From Salarchaeum japonicum_A (GTDB lineage Archaea > Halobacteriota > Halobacteria > Halobacteriales > Halobacteriaceae), in contig NZ_JBNAMV010000004.1 in the NCBI RefSeq assembly GCF_049705945.1, forward strand, positions 806,001 to 870,000: a stretch of 64,000 bases of DNA. Reading direction: 5' to 3'. This document shows positions 9,174 through 17,692 of this stretch, one piece after another. The number at the start of each line of letters is the position of its first letter. Positions within the stretch are counted from its first letter, which is position 1. The position numbers and the translations under genes are program-made. The notes under the pieces were generated by a model. That model searched no databases. It was given only the letters and a program-made list of their open reading frames with translations, and was not told where the DNA came from.

Positions 9174-10151
9174 CTATCGGTGGCAGAACCGCCCCCACGG
9201 CGGGAGCGTCCGGTAGCGGTCGCCCCTGTCAGGGAGCGGAACGACGACGGTGTCCTCCGAGTCGAAGCGGCCGCGCCGGTCGAGTTCGTGGACGGCGGCG
9301 ACAGCGCCGCCGCCGGACGCGCCGACGAGGAAGTCGCCGTCGACGCGCAGGCGCTCGCGAACCACGGATTCATCGTATTGGCCGAGGTCACGGATGTCGA
9401 TTCGGTCGGCGTGGCGGCCGCGGAGGCGGTGCGTGTGCGCGTACGCCGCACGAGTGGAGATGTCGAGGCGGTCGTTGAGCACGGACTCGTCGTAGACGGC
9501 GGGCGTCTCGAACCGCCGTCCGCGCATGAATTTCAGGCCGTCGATGGCGTGATAGGGCGCGTGCGGTTCGTAGCCGATGATTTCGACGCCCTCGGGTGCG
9601 AGCGCGCGACCGACGCCCGTGATGGTGCCGCCGGACCCGACGCCGGCGACGAAGTGCGTCACCTCGCCCGAGGTCTGTTCGTGGATTTCGGGACCCGTTC
9701 CGGTCTCGTGCGCGCGTGGATTCGCGGGGTTCGCGTACTGGTCGGGCCGATAATACCCGCCGGAGTCGAGCAGTCGGTCGGCCTCTGCGAGCATCCCCTC
9801 ATACGTTTCCGCGAGATGGACGGTGCCGCCAGCGTCCCGGATGGCGTCGAGTTTCGTCCGACTCGTCCCCTCGTAGCTCACGATTTCCACGCCGTAGCCG
9901 CGAGCGACGCCGACCCGCGTCAGCGCGAGACCAGTGTTCCCGCTCGACGGTTCGAGAATCGTCCGACTCCCTATCTCGTTCGCGGATTCGGCGGCGTCCA
10001 GCATCGACACCGCGATACGGGACTTCACGCTCCCGCCGCCGTACGGCTGGTCGTGGAAGTTCAGCCACTCCACCTTCCCGTACACGTCGGGCGTCACGTC
10101 GAGGTCGAGGGCGACGAGCGGCGTGTCGCCGACCGCTGACTCCGCGCTCAT
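9174..10151 (-). CDS. PLP-dependent cysteine synthase-like enzyme (CysK/CysM family)
   Basis: Fold-type II PLP enzyme of 325 residues. The Schiff-base lysine lies in GGGSVKSR, where classical O-acetylserine sulfhydrylases read SVKDR. The substrate loop SSGNTG and the phosphate-binding loop GVGSGGTITG are intact. The C-terminal loop is GASGGG rather than the usual GxSSGA. It ends in an arginine- and histidine-rich tail. These departures allow cysteine synthase, cystathionine beta-synthase-like or other beta-replacement chemistry. It lies between the dehydrogenase gene and ubaA on one strand with gaps of 24 and 30 bases. Confidence 0.82.
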   Translation of the reverse strand: MSAESAVGDTPLVALDLDVTPDVYGKVEWLNFHDQPYGGGSVKSRIAVSMLDAAESANEIGSRTILEPSSGNTGLALTRVGVARGYGVEIVSYEGTSRTKLDAIRDAGGTVHLAETYEGMLAEADRLLDSGGYYRPDQYANPANPRAHETGTGPEIHEQTSGEVTHFVAGVGSGGTITGVGRALAPEGVEIIGYEPHAPYHAIDGLKFMRGRRFETPAVYDESVLNDRLDISTRAAYAHTHRLRGRHADRIDIRDLGQYDESVVRERLRVDGDFLVGASGGGAVAAVHELDRRGRFDSEDTVVVPLPDRGDRYRTLPPWGRFCHR

Positions 10152-10175
10152 ACCCGAGGATTGCGCGCCGGGGGA

Positions 10176-13100
10176 TTAAGCGCCGGGGCCGTCCGCGAGC
10201 GCGTCCGCGAACGCCTCGATGGGCGTTCGGGGGTCGTTGGGGGCGTCGTCGAGGTCGGTGAGTTGGGTGCGGCAGGACGCGCCGGGCGCGACCACTTCGT
10301 CCACGTCGGCTCCCGAGACTTGGTCTTCGAGGATGGAGCCGATGGCCATGCTCATCGAGTGGTGTTCGGCTTCGTAGCCGAAACTCCCGGCCATCCCACA
10401 GCACCCGGAGTCGAGGGCGTTCACCTGGTAGCCGGCGCGGCGGAGCACGCCGACCGCGTGGTGGTCTTTCTTCGTGGATTTCTGGTGGCAGTGGCCGTGG
10501 TAGGCGAGGCTGGCGTCGCCCGCGAGCGCGAGGTCCTCGTCGAGGCGGTGGCGGTCGAGGTATTCGAGGACGCCGTACGCGTGGTCGCTGACGCGCTCCA
10601 TCTCGCGGCCGTCGAGGAGGTCGTGGTAGTCGGACTGCAGCATGACGGCGTCGGACGGTTCGACGAGCACCACGTCCTTCCCGGATTGGACGGCGGGCGC
10701 GAGGTCGCGGACGGTCGCTTCGGCGCGTTCGCGGGCGGCGTCGAGGAAGCCCTTGGAGAACGCGGGCCGCCCGACGTCGGTGCGGTCGGCGAGCGTGACG
10801 TGGACGCCCGCGGCTTCGAGGACGCGAACGGCGGCCTTCGCGGGGGCGGGCGTGCAGTAGTTCGAGTACGTGTCCGCGACCAACACGACCGCGTGGTCGG
10901 CGTCGGATTCGGGGACCCGACTGCCGCCGCGGGCGTCGAACCAGTCGTGGAAGGTCTCCCGGGAGAACGACGGGAGCGTGCGGTCTTTCGAGACGCCGAA
11001 CAGGCGTTCGCCGAGTTCGCGCGCGCCCGGGAGTTTCGTCGCGAGGTTCGAGACGGGGGCGGTCGCGCTCCCGACCTTGCAGAGCGTGTCGATGTTCGCG
11101 AAGAGTTTGGAGCGGAAGCTCGCGCCCTCGCGCTGGTGGTGTTCGTGCGTGAGTTCGGCCTTCATCTTCGCCATGTCGACCTCGCTCGGGCAGTCCCGCG
11201 AGCAGCCCTTGCAGCCGATGCAGAGGTCGAGGACTTCCGTGACGAACTCGTCGCTGAACTGCTCGTCCTCGGGGAGGTCGCCGCTCATCGCCTGCCGGAG
11301 GAGGTTCGCGCGGCCCCTGGTCGCCTGGATTTCCTCGTCGACGGCCCGGTACGTCGGGCACATCACGCCGCCCGTCGCTTCTTGGCTGCCGCGGCAGCCG
11401 CCGCAGCCGTGGCAGAGTTCGGCCATCCCCTGGAAGCCGTTCTCGTTCTCCCATGAGAGCGTGGGCTGGAACCCGGCGTCGAACTCGTAGTCCGCGCCGT
11501 ACCGGAGGTTCTCCGTCATCGACACCGCGGTCGCGCGTTCGGGGAGGCCGGCGGCGTCGGCGCTCTCGGTGTCGTCGAACCCGCAGACCTGACCGGGGTT
11601 GAGGAGCCAGTTCGAGTCGAACGCGGACTTGAGGTCGCGAAACGCCCGCCAGAGGCGGTCGCCGTACAGTTTCCGGTTCCACTGGGTGCGCGCGCGGCCG
11701 TCGCCGTGTTCGCCGGAGACACTCCCCCCGTATTCGACGACGAGGTCGGTGACCGCGTCGGAGATGGACTCCATCGTCTCCGCGCCGTCGATGGCTTTCG
11801 TGTTGACCAAGGGGCGGACGTGGAGGACGCCCGGACCAGCGTGCGCGTAGAAGGACGCAAACGTGTCGTGGGCGTCGAGCACGTCCTGGAAGTCCTGAAC
11901 GTACTCGGGGAGGCGTTCGGGCGGGACGGCGCAGTCCTCGATGAACGAGATGTGTTTCTCGTCCGAGGTCCGGGAGAGCAAAATCGGCATCCCGGCCTTC
12001 CGCATCTTCCAGAACCGACCTCGTTTCTCCTCGTCGTGGGCTTCCGTCGCGTGCGTCGCGTACACGGGCGCGTCCGCGACCGCGTGGTCCTCGCTGGGCG
12101 CGACCTCGGTTTCGGTGCCGGGCGCGCGGTCCGCGACGAGGTCGGCGACCTGTTGACGTCCGTCGTCGTCGCTCTCCGCGTAAAACTCCACGAGCAACGC
12201 GCTCCCCGTTCCCTCGGGGAGCATGCCGACCACGTCAGCGAACTCCTCGGTGTCCGCGGCGAGGTCGAGCAGCACGTCGTCCACGAGTTCGACGGCCGCG
12301 GGGTCGTGTTCGAGTATCGGCGCGACGTCCGAGACGGCGTCCACGAGGTCGTCGTACGCGAACAACGCCACGGACTTCGTCTCCGGGACGGGTTCGAGGG
12401 AGACCGTCGCCTCCGTGATGATTCCGAGGGTGCCCTCGCTTCCGGCGAGGAGCGCGGCGACGTTCACGACGCCGCCGTCCGCGTCGGCGTCCCGGAACGC
12501 GTAGTCGAGGTTGTACCCGGAGACGTTCCGCTTCATGTCCGGGTACCGGGCGCGGATTTCGTCGAGGTCGTCGTCGAGGAGGCGTTCGATTTCGGCGTAA
12601 ATCTGGGCGTCTCGGTCGCCGTCGGGGTCGGCGCGCTCGCGGAGTTCGGCGACGCTGAGTTGGCCGAACGTGGTGCGGGTGCCGTCGGCGAGCACGACCT
12701 CGAGGGACTCGACGTACGCGTCGGTCTTCCCGTAGACGAGCGAGTGCGAGCCCGAGGAGTTGTTTCCGATTGCGCCGCCGAGCGCGGACTTATCGCCCCA
12801 CGCGGGGTCGGGCGCGAACTTCAGGCCGTGCTCGGCGAGGTCGGCGTTGAGGTCGCCGAGCGTGATACCGGGCTGTGCGGTGACGAGGGCGTCCTCGGGG
12901 GAGACCGACCGCACGTCGTCCATGTGTCGGGAGAAGTCGAGGACGACGGCCTCGTTCACGGTCTGGCCGGCGAGGCTCGTGCCGCCGCCGCGGGGGAGGA
13001 CGGGGATGTCGTGGTCCGCGCAGTAGGAGACGGTCGCCTCCACGTCCGCGGCGTTCTCGGGGAAGACGACGCCGACGGGCGTGAGTTCGTACGCGCTCGC

Positions 13101-13250
13101 GTCCGTCGCGTACAGCTGACGGGTGTACGTGTCGAAGCGCACGTCGCCGTCGACGACGCGGGAGAGCGCGTCCACGAGGTCGGGGCGCTCTACGTCGTCG
13201 CTCGCGTAGTCGTACGCCGCCCGGGAGTCGGCGGCGGGGTCGATTGCCAT
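10176..13250 (-). CDS. FAD-linked oxidase fused to Fe-S/CCG domain; D-lactate (2-hydroxyacid) dehydrogenase type
   Basis: A 1024-residue, three-part protein. Residues about 40-220 form the FAD-binding PCMH domain (VLPRGGGTSLAGQ, GNNSSGSHSLVYGK). An FAD-oxidase C-terminal domain runs to about 560. A ferredoxin-like part with CIGCKGCSRDCP near 680 follows, preceded by the Cys-rich CHGCGGC. The C-terminal CCG region has GHCHQKS and SGCCGMAGSFG. Such single-chain enzymes oxidise D-lactate, glycolate or D-2-hydroxyglutarate at the inner membrane face and pass electrons to the respiratory chain. The substrate is not fixed by sequence. The neighbouring FAH-family hydrolase, SDR and sugar-acid dehydratases favour lactate as the released product, by inference. 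Confidence 0.88.
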   Translation of the reverse strand: MAIDPAADSRAAYDYASDDVERPDLVDALSRVVDGDVRFDTYTRQLYATDASAYELTPVGVVFPENAADVEATVSYCADHDIPVLPRGGGTSLAGQTVNEAVVLDFSRHMDDVRSVSPEDALVTAQPGITLGDLNADLAEHGLKFAPDPAWGDKSALGGAIGNNSSGSHSLVYGKTDAYVESLEVVLADGTRTTFGQLSVAELRERADPDGDRDAQIYAEIERLLDDDLDEIRARYPDMKRNVSGYNLDYAFRDADADGGVVNVAALLAGSEGTLGIITEATVSLEPVPETKSVALFAYDDLVDAVSDVAPILEHDPAAVELVDDVLLDLAADTEEFADVVGMLPEGTGSALLVEFYAESDDDGRQQVADLVADRAPGTETEVAPSEDHAVADAPVYATHATEAHDEEKRGRFWKMRKAGMPILLSRTSDEKHISFIEDCAVPPERLPEYVQDFQDVLDAHDTFASFYAHAGPGVLHVRPLVNTKAIDGAETMESISDAVTDLVVEYGGSVSGEHGDGRARTQWNRKLYGDRLWRAFRDLKSAFDSNWLLNPGQVCGFDDTESADAAGLPERATAVSMTENLRYGADYEFDAGFQPTLSWENENGFQGMAELCHGCGGCRGSQEATGGVMCPTYRAVDEEIQATRGRANLLRQAMSGDLPEDEQFSDEFVTEVLDLCIGCKGCSRDCPSEVDMAKMKAELTHEHHQREGASFRSKLFANIDTLCKVGSATAPVSNLATKLPGARELGERLFGVSKDRTLPSFSRETFHDWFDARGGSRVPESDADHAVVLVADTYSNYCTPAPAKAAVRVLEAAGVHVTLADRTDVGRPAFSKGFLDAARERAEATVRDLAPAVQSGKDVVLVEPSDAVMLQSDYHDLLDGREMERVSDHAYGVLEYLDRHRLDEDLALAGDASLAYHGHCHQKSTKKDHHAVGVLRRAGYQVNALDSGCCGMAGSFGYEAEHHSMSMAIGSILEDQVSGADVDEVVAPGASCRTQLTDLDDAPNDPRTPIEAFADALADGPGA

Positions 13251-13325
13251 GGCGGAGGTAGAACGCCAGGGGGTGTAAAGCCGGACGGTCGCGGCGAACC
13301 TACTGCGAAGAAAGAGACGCGCGAT

Positions 13326-14150
13326 TTACTGGCGGACGACGTCGGTTTCGAGGTCGGCGATGGGTTCGACCTCGGCGCGCGCGGTGTCGCCGTCCTCGAT
13401 GACGCCCGCGCCGGGCGTGCCGGTGCTGATTACGTCGCCGGGCTGGAACGTGGTGGACTGAGAGAGGTAGTTCAGGAGTTCCGGCGGCTTGAAGAGCATT
13501 CCATACAGGGTGTTCTCGGAGACGACTTCGTCGTTCACGACGGTGCGAACGGCGACCTGGTCGAGGAACTCGGAGACGTTCTCGGGGACGGCGATGTAGG
13601 GGCCGGCGACGAGGAACGTGTCGAAGCTCTTGGCGCGCGTGAGGAAGCGCGGGTTGCGTTCGAGGATGTCCTCGGACGTCATGTCGATGATGGGGACGAA
13701 CCCGGCGACCACGCTCTCGAAGTCGTCTTCGGGGACGTTCGAACACGTGCGGCCAAGCACGACGCCGAGTTCAGCTTCGGCGGTGACGCGGTCGGTCACG
13801 TCCATCGGCGGGAGGCGAATCGGCGTGTCCGGGCCGGCGGCGACCGACGGCGGCTTGATGAAGCTCGCGGGTTCCTCGGGGCGAACCTCGTCCAGGTCCT
13901 CGGCGTGGTCGGCGTAGTTCAGGCCGATGCCCCAGAGTTTGCCGGGCTGGTCGAGTGGGAAGCCGAAGGCGAGGTCGTCGGCGGCGACGCGCTCGGCGGT
14001 CGCATCGGCGGGGTCCGGGAGACCGTCGGGCGCCTGCGTGAGCGCGTCTTCGACGGTTTCGAGCGCGGGGTCGGCGGCGTTCAGCGGGACGAACCCGTCG
14101 TCGTCGCCGAGCAGGGGCGTGCCGTCCGCGGCGCGGGCGACGTACTTCAT
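13326..14150 (-). CDS. Fumarylacetoacetate hydrolase (FAH) family protein
   Basis: A 274-residue FAH-fold enzyme. Motifs are GKLWGIGLNYADHAEE-like near residue 80, the metal region AEAELGVVLGRTC, FTRAKSFDTF-like LTRAKSFDTFLVAGP, and ISTGTPGAGV near the end. Members act on 2-oxo acids: acylpyruvate hydrolases, 2-keto-3-deoxy-pentonate dehydratases and 2,4-diketo-3-deoxy-acid hydrolases. The start at 14150 overlaps the cupin stop by 4 bases (ATGA), which means translational coupling. With sugar-acid dehydratases nearby, a role in non-phosphorylative sugar-acid breakdown is the best guess. Confidence 0.88.
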   Translation of the reverse strand: MKYVARAADGTPLLGDDDGFVPLNAADPALETVEDALTQAPDGLPDPADATAERVAADDLAFGFPLDQPGKLWGIGLNYADHAEDLDEVRPEEPASFIKPPSVAAGPDTPIRLPPMDVTDRVTAEAELGVVLGRTCSNVPEDDFESVVAGFVPIIDMTSEDILERNPRFLTRAKSFDTFLVAGPYIAVPENVSEFLDQVAVRTVVNDEVVSENTLYGMLFKPPELLNYLSQSTTFQPGDVISTGTPGAGVIEDGDTARAEVEPIADLETDVVRQ

Positions 14151-14491
14151 TGGCGGTCCGTCCAGAAGTCGAAGCTCCGGCCCGGCGCGAACACGTCGAG
14201 GCCGACGGCGCGTTCGTCGCCCGTGTTCTCCACCCGGTGTTCCTCCCATGAGTCGAGGTGGACGGAATCGTACTCGTGGAGGGTGACGGAGTCGTCCTCC
14301 GTGTGGATGGTGAGTTCGCCTTCGAGGCAGACGCAGACCTGTTCGTTCTCGTGGTCGTGCATCGGCGAACTGTGGCCCGCGGGCTTCTCGAACCACTCGA
14401 AGGTGAACTTGTCGCTGCCGGCGAGCGCCTTGCGCCCCCAGCCCTCGTCGGGTTCGTACGTCTCGGCGTCGTCGAAGTCGACTGGCTCCAT
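14147..14491 (-). CDS. Cupin-domain protein
   Basis: A 114-residue single cupin. Metal-type residues appear in HSSPMHDHENEQVCVCLEGE (three His and a Glu) and in SWEEHRVENTG. Small cupins of this kind bind a metal and act as sugar or acid isomerases, dioxygenases or epimerases. It starts with MEPVDFDDAETY at 14491. It is translationally coupled to the FAH-family gene by a 4-base overlap, so the two products probably work in the same pathway, for example by isomerising the hydrolase substrate. Confidence 0.85.
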   Translation of the reverse strand: MEPVDFDDAETYEPDEGWGRKALAGSDKFTFEWFEKPAGHSSPMHDHENEQVCVCLEGELTIHTEDDSVTLHEYDSVHLDSWEEHRVENTGDERAVGLDVFAPGRSFDFWTDRQ

Positions 14492-14540
14492 GCGAAACCG
14501 AACCCGGGGCTGCGATAAGTAGGTGACGGAACGGGTAACC

Positions 14541-15332
14541 TTAGAGGTTAGAACTGCCCGCGCCGCCGTCGATGGGGACCGCCGTGCCGTTGATGTAGCC
14601 GGACTTCGGCGAGGAGAGGAACGCGACGGTGTCGCCGAGTTCCATCGGGTCGCCGATGCGGCCGAGCGGGTTGCCCTTCCCGCGCTCCTCAAGGCCGTGC
14701 TCGTAGGAGTCGTACTCGCCGCGTTCGACGCCCTGGTCGATGAGGTCCTGGATACGGCTGGTCTCGTGGGGGCCGGGGAGAACGGCGTTCGCGCGCACCT
14801 CGGGCGCGAGCTCCGTCGACAGCGTCTTCTCGAGACCGATGACGCTCATCCGAACGGAGTTCGAGAGGACGAGCGACGGAATCGCTTCCTTGACGCTGCG
14901 CGAGGTGATGTTGACGATGGTGCCGCCGTCGCCCGCCTGGAGGTGTTCGGTGGCCTCTCGGACGGTGCGGACGACGCTCATGACGAGCAGGTCGTAGGCG
15001 TCGTACCAGTCTTCGTCGGTGGTGTCGAGGAAGGGGCCGGACGGCGGGCCGCCGGCGGACGTGACGAGGTGGTCGAGACCGCCGAACTCGTCCACCGTCG
15101 TCTGGACGAGGTTCTCGATGTCTTCCTTCTCGGTGAGGTCGGCCTTCACGCCGACCACGTCACCGGTCGCGACTTCCTCGACCGCCGCGACGCCCTCCGC
15201 GACGGATTCGTCGCTGCGGCCGTTCACGACGACGTTCGCTCCCTCTCGGGCGAGCGCCTTCGCGGAGGCCTGACCGAGGCCGCTACTGGATGCCGTTACG
15301 AGCGCCGCATTCCCCTCGATATCGAGGTCCAT
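14541..15332 (-). CDS. Short-chain dehydrogenase/reductase-like protein with altered active site
   Basis: An SDR of 263 residues with TASSSGLGQASAKAL as dinucleotide motif, VKADLTEKED, SAGGPPSGPF and the C-terminal GYINGTAVPIDGGAGSS. The usual YxxxK catalytic pair is missing: the region reads LVLSNSVRMSVIGLEKTLS, so Tyr is replaced and Arg stands near the Lys position. The Ser in NITSRS is kept. A subgroup of 3-oxoacyl reductase-like SDRs is known to depart from the tetrad in this way. The start at 15332 (MDLDIEG) is preferred to one two codons upstream. It heads the leftward series SDR-cupin-FAH-dehydrogenase. Confidence 0.88.
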   Translation of the reverse strand: MDLDIEGNAALVTASSSGLGQASAKALAREGANVVVNGRSDESVAEGVAAVEEVATGDVVGVKADLTEKEDIENLVQTTVDEFGGLDHLVTSAGGPPSGPFLDTTDEDWYDAYDLLVMSVVRTVREATEHLQAGDGGTIVNITSRSVKEAIPSLVLSNSVRMSVIGLEKTLSTELAPEVRANAVLPGPHETSRIQDLIDQGVERGEYDSYEHGLEERGKGNPLGRIGDPMELGDTVAFLSSPKSGYINGTAVPIDGGAGSSNL

Positions 15333-15429
15333 ACGCACAGCATAGCCTCCCGGGACTTAGGTATTGAGAAGTCGCGCCAACACTGCCGGAAAACGGTACA
15401 CCAAAGCGCGGGGGTGAGAAGGACTAGTC

Positions 15430-16632
15430 ATGACGACGCACGACGTGGCAATCGTCGGCGGTGGCTGTGTCGGGCTGTCGGTCGCGAAGCACCTCGCGGA
15501 GCGCACCGACCTCGACATCGCCGTCCTGGAGAAGGAGTACCATCTCGCGGAACACCAGTCCGGCCGGAACTCGGGCGTCCTCCACCCCGGATTCAACTAT
15601 CCGCCGGAGTCCGAGAAGGCGCGGTTCGCGACCGAGGGGACGAAACGGATGAAGGAGTACTGCGCGGAGCACGACATCCCCTGCGAGGAACTCGGCGTGC
15701 TCGTCGTCGCGACCGACGACAGCGAGGAGGCGCGGCTCGACGACCTCGCGGAACAGGCGGAGGCGAACGGCGTCGAGTACGAACTGCTCGACTCCCAGGA
15801 GGAGATTCGGGAGTACGAACCGCACGCGGTCGGGCAGGCCGCACTCCGCGCGCCGGAGGCGGCGTCCGTGGACTCCCAGCAGTACGTGTACACGCTCGGC
15901 CGCGAAGTCCAGCGCGAGGGCGTGTCGCTCTACCTCGGCCACGAGGTCTCGAGCGTCCGGGAGACCGACGAGGGCTACCGGCTCGCCACGTCGAACAGCG
16001 ACATCGACGCGACCTACCTCGTGAACGCCGCGGGCCTGCACGCGGACACGCTCGCCCATCAGGTCGGCGTCGGCGAGGACTACCAGGTCGTGCCGTTCCG
16101 CGGCGAGTACTACGAGGTCACGCCCGACCGCGCCGAGCTCTGCCAGTCCATGATCTACCCGACGCCCGACCCCGACCTCCCGTTCCTCGGCGTGCACTAC
16201 ACGCGGCGCTCCGACGGGAAGGTCATCGTCGGCCCGAACGCCGTGCTCGCGTTCGGCCGCGAGGCGTACGAGAACACGGACTTCGACCTCTCCGACCTGA
16301 AGGAAACCCTCACGTACGACGGGTTCTGGAAGCTCATCGCGGACCCGATGATGCTCGGGGTGGCGTGGGACGAACTCAACAAGTCGTACCGCAAGGAGAA
16401 GTTCGCGGCGGCCTCCCAGAAGCTCGTGCCCGAGATTCGCGAACGCGACCTGAACAAGAGCTACGCGGGCATCCGCGCCCAGCTGGTGAGCGACGACGGC
16501 GACCTCGTGAAGGACCCGCTGTTCGTCGAGACCGAGGACGCCGTCCACATCCTGAACGCGGTCTCCCCCGGTCTCACGTCCTCGCTCCCGTTCGGCGACC
16601 ACATCGCCGGACTGGTCGAGGAGAAACTCTAG
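15430..16632 (+). CDS. lhgO: L-2-hydroxyglutarate oxidase/dehydrogenase LhgO
   Basis: FAD protein of the DAO/GlpD superfamily, 400 residues, oxidising L-2-hydroxyglutarate to 2-oxoglutarate with electrons passed to the membrane. Seen: N-terminal Rossmann motif IVGGGCVGLS, then HQSGRNSGVLHPGFNY, the LhgO signature, and RAPEAASVD, LVNAAGLHAD, PFRGEYYEV and a C-terminal LNAVSPGLTSSLPFG. The ATG at 15430 is the only reasonable start. It is divergent from the SDR gene, with a shared promoter region of about 97 bases. In this block it may recover by-products or belong to a glutarate/2-hydroxyglutarate route. Confidence 0.93.
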   Translation: MTTHDVAIVGGGCVGLSVAKHLAERTDLDIAVLEKEYHLAEHQSGRNSGVLHPGFNYPPESEKARFATEGTKRMKEYCAEHDIPCEELGVLVVATDDSEEARLDDLAEQAEANGVEYELLDSQEEIREYEPHAVGQAALRAPEAASVDSQQYVYTLGREVQREGVSLYLGHEVSSVRETDEGYRLATSNSDIDATYLVNAAGLHADTLAHQVGVGEDYQVVPFRGEYYEVTPDRAELCQSMIYPTPDPDLPFLGVHYTRRSDGKVIVGPNAVLAFGREAYENTDFDLSDLKETLTYDGFWKLIADPMMLGVAWDELNKSYRKEKFAAASQKLVPEIRERDLNKSYAGIRAQLVSDDGDLVKDPLFVETEDAVHILNAVSPGLTSSLPFGDHIAGLVEEKL

Positions 16633-16665
16633 ACGTTAAGTGGCGACCCGTGGTCTGGGGTGACA

Positions 16666-17682
16666 ATGCAATCGGAATTCCCCGACGAGATGCGGGTCGC
16701 CATCGGCACGTACAAACCCGCGACCGACGACTTCCTGCGGTTCGCCGCCCAGCTCGGCGTCGACGACATCCTCCTCACGCCGCACCGCCACCCCGGCTTC
16801 GAGTCCGCGCTCCCGCTCGGCGAGGCGTGGAGCGAGGACGCGCTCGCGGAACTGAAGTCGCGCGCGAACGGCGCTGACCTCCGACTGTACGCGGTGGAGA
16901 AGATGCCGGTGCCGCTCTACGAAATACTCCTCACCGACGACGACGCGGAGCGCGCGGACCTCACGAGCATCATCACGGAAACCATCACGAACATGGGCGC
17001 GGCGGGCGTGCCCGTCCTCGGGTACAGCGGCCACCCGCCCGACGGCGCGGTCCGCACCACCCGCGAGCACTCCATTCGGGGTGGCGCGCTCGCGTCCGCC
17101 TACGACGTGGACGACCTCCACGAACTCGACCGCGACGACGACATCGAGCGCGACGTGTCTGAAGAGCTGATGTGGGAGCGCTACGAGGAGTTCCTGCACG
17201 AAGTGATTCCGGTGGCGGAGGATGCGGGCGTGACGCTCGGCGTTCACCCCAGCGACCCGCCCGTCGAACAGCTGTTCGGGATTCCGCTGCTGTTCCGGAA
17301 CCGCGAGAACTTCCAGCGCGCGCTCGACATCCACCCGAGCGACAACCACGGCCTCAAACTCGGAATGGGCTGCTGGTCCGAGATGGGCGAAGACCTCGTG
17401 GACGTCATCGAGCACTTCGGCGGCGACCAGATCGTGTACGCGCACTTCCGCGACGTGGTCGGTACAGTACCGAAATTCCACGAGACGTTCGTGGACGACC
17501 CCGCGGGGAACTTCGACGAGTACGAGGTCATCGAGGCGCTCGACGACGCCGGGTTCGGCGGCGTGATGACGCCCGACCACGTTCCGCTGATGGAGGGCGA
17601 GTCCGACTGGGAGTTCGGGAGCACGCTCGGGCGCTCCTACACCGTCGGCTACCTCAAGGGGATGCTGAAGTCGCTCGAATAG
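16666..17682 (+). CDS. Mannonate dehydratase (UxuA)-like TIM-barrel protein
   Basis: A 338-residue xylose-isomerase-like TIM barrel. TLGVHPSDPP, GCWSEMG, VYAHFRDVVG, FHETFVDD and MTPDHVP match the metal and substrate residues of D-mannonate dehydratase UxuA (His, Cys, His, Asp ligands). UxuA converts D-mannonate to 2-keto-3-deoxygluconate. An in-frame GTG at 16660 adds two residues; the ATG at 16666 is chosen. It follows lhgO by 33 bases on the same strand and probably shares its transcript. It converges on a pair of enolase-superfamily dehydratase genes, which strengthens a sugar-acid role. Confidence 0.82.
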   Translation: MQSEFPDEMRVAIGTYKPATDDFLRFAAQLGVDDILLTPHRHPGFESALPLGEAWSEDALAELKSRANGADLRLYAVEKMPVPLYEILLTDDDAERADLTSIITETITNMGAAGVPVLGYSGHPPDGAVRTTREHSIRGGALASAYDVDDLHELDRDDDIERDVSEELMWERYEEFLHEVIPVAEDAGVTLGVHPSDPPVEQLFGIPLLFRNRENFQRALDIHPSDNHGLKLGMGCWSEMGEDLVDVIEHFGGDQIVYAHFRDVVGTVPKFHETFVDDPAGNFDEYEVIEALDDAGFGGVMTPDHVPLMEGESDWEFGSTLGRSYTVGYLKGMLKSLE

Positions 17683-17692
17683 AGGGGGAGAG

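Noticed and set aside
9799..11682. Long frame overlapping the dehydrogenase and cysteine-synthase-like genes
   Set aside because: Shadow frame with Arg-rich low-complexity content; real proteins with full motifs lie in other frames.
11706..14522. Long plus-strand frame opposite the D-lactate-type dehydrogenase, FAH and cupin genes
   Set aside because: Antisense of well-supported genes, with Val/Gly/Arg-rich composition typical of such artefacts.
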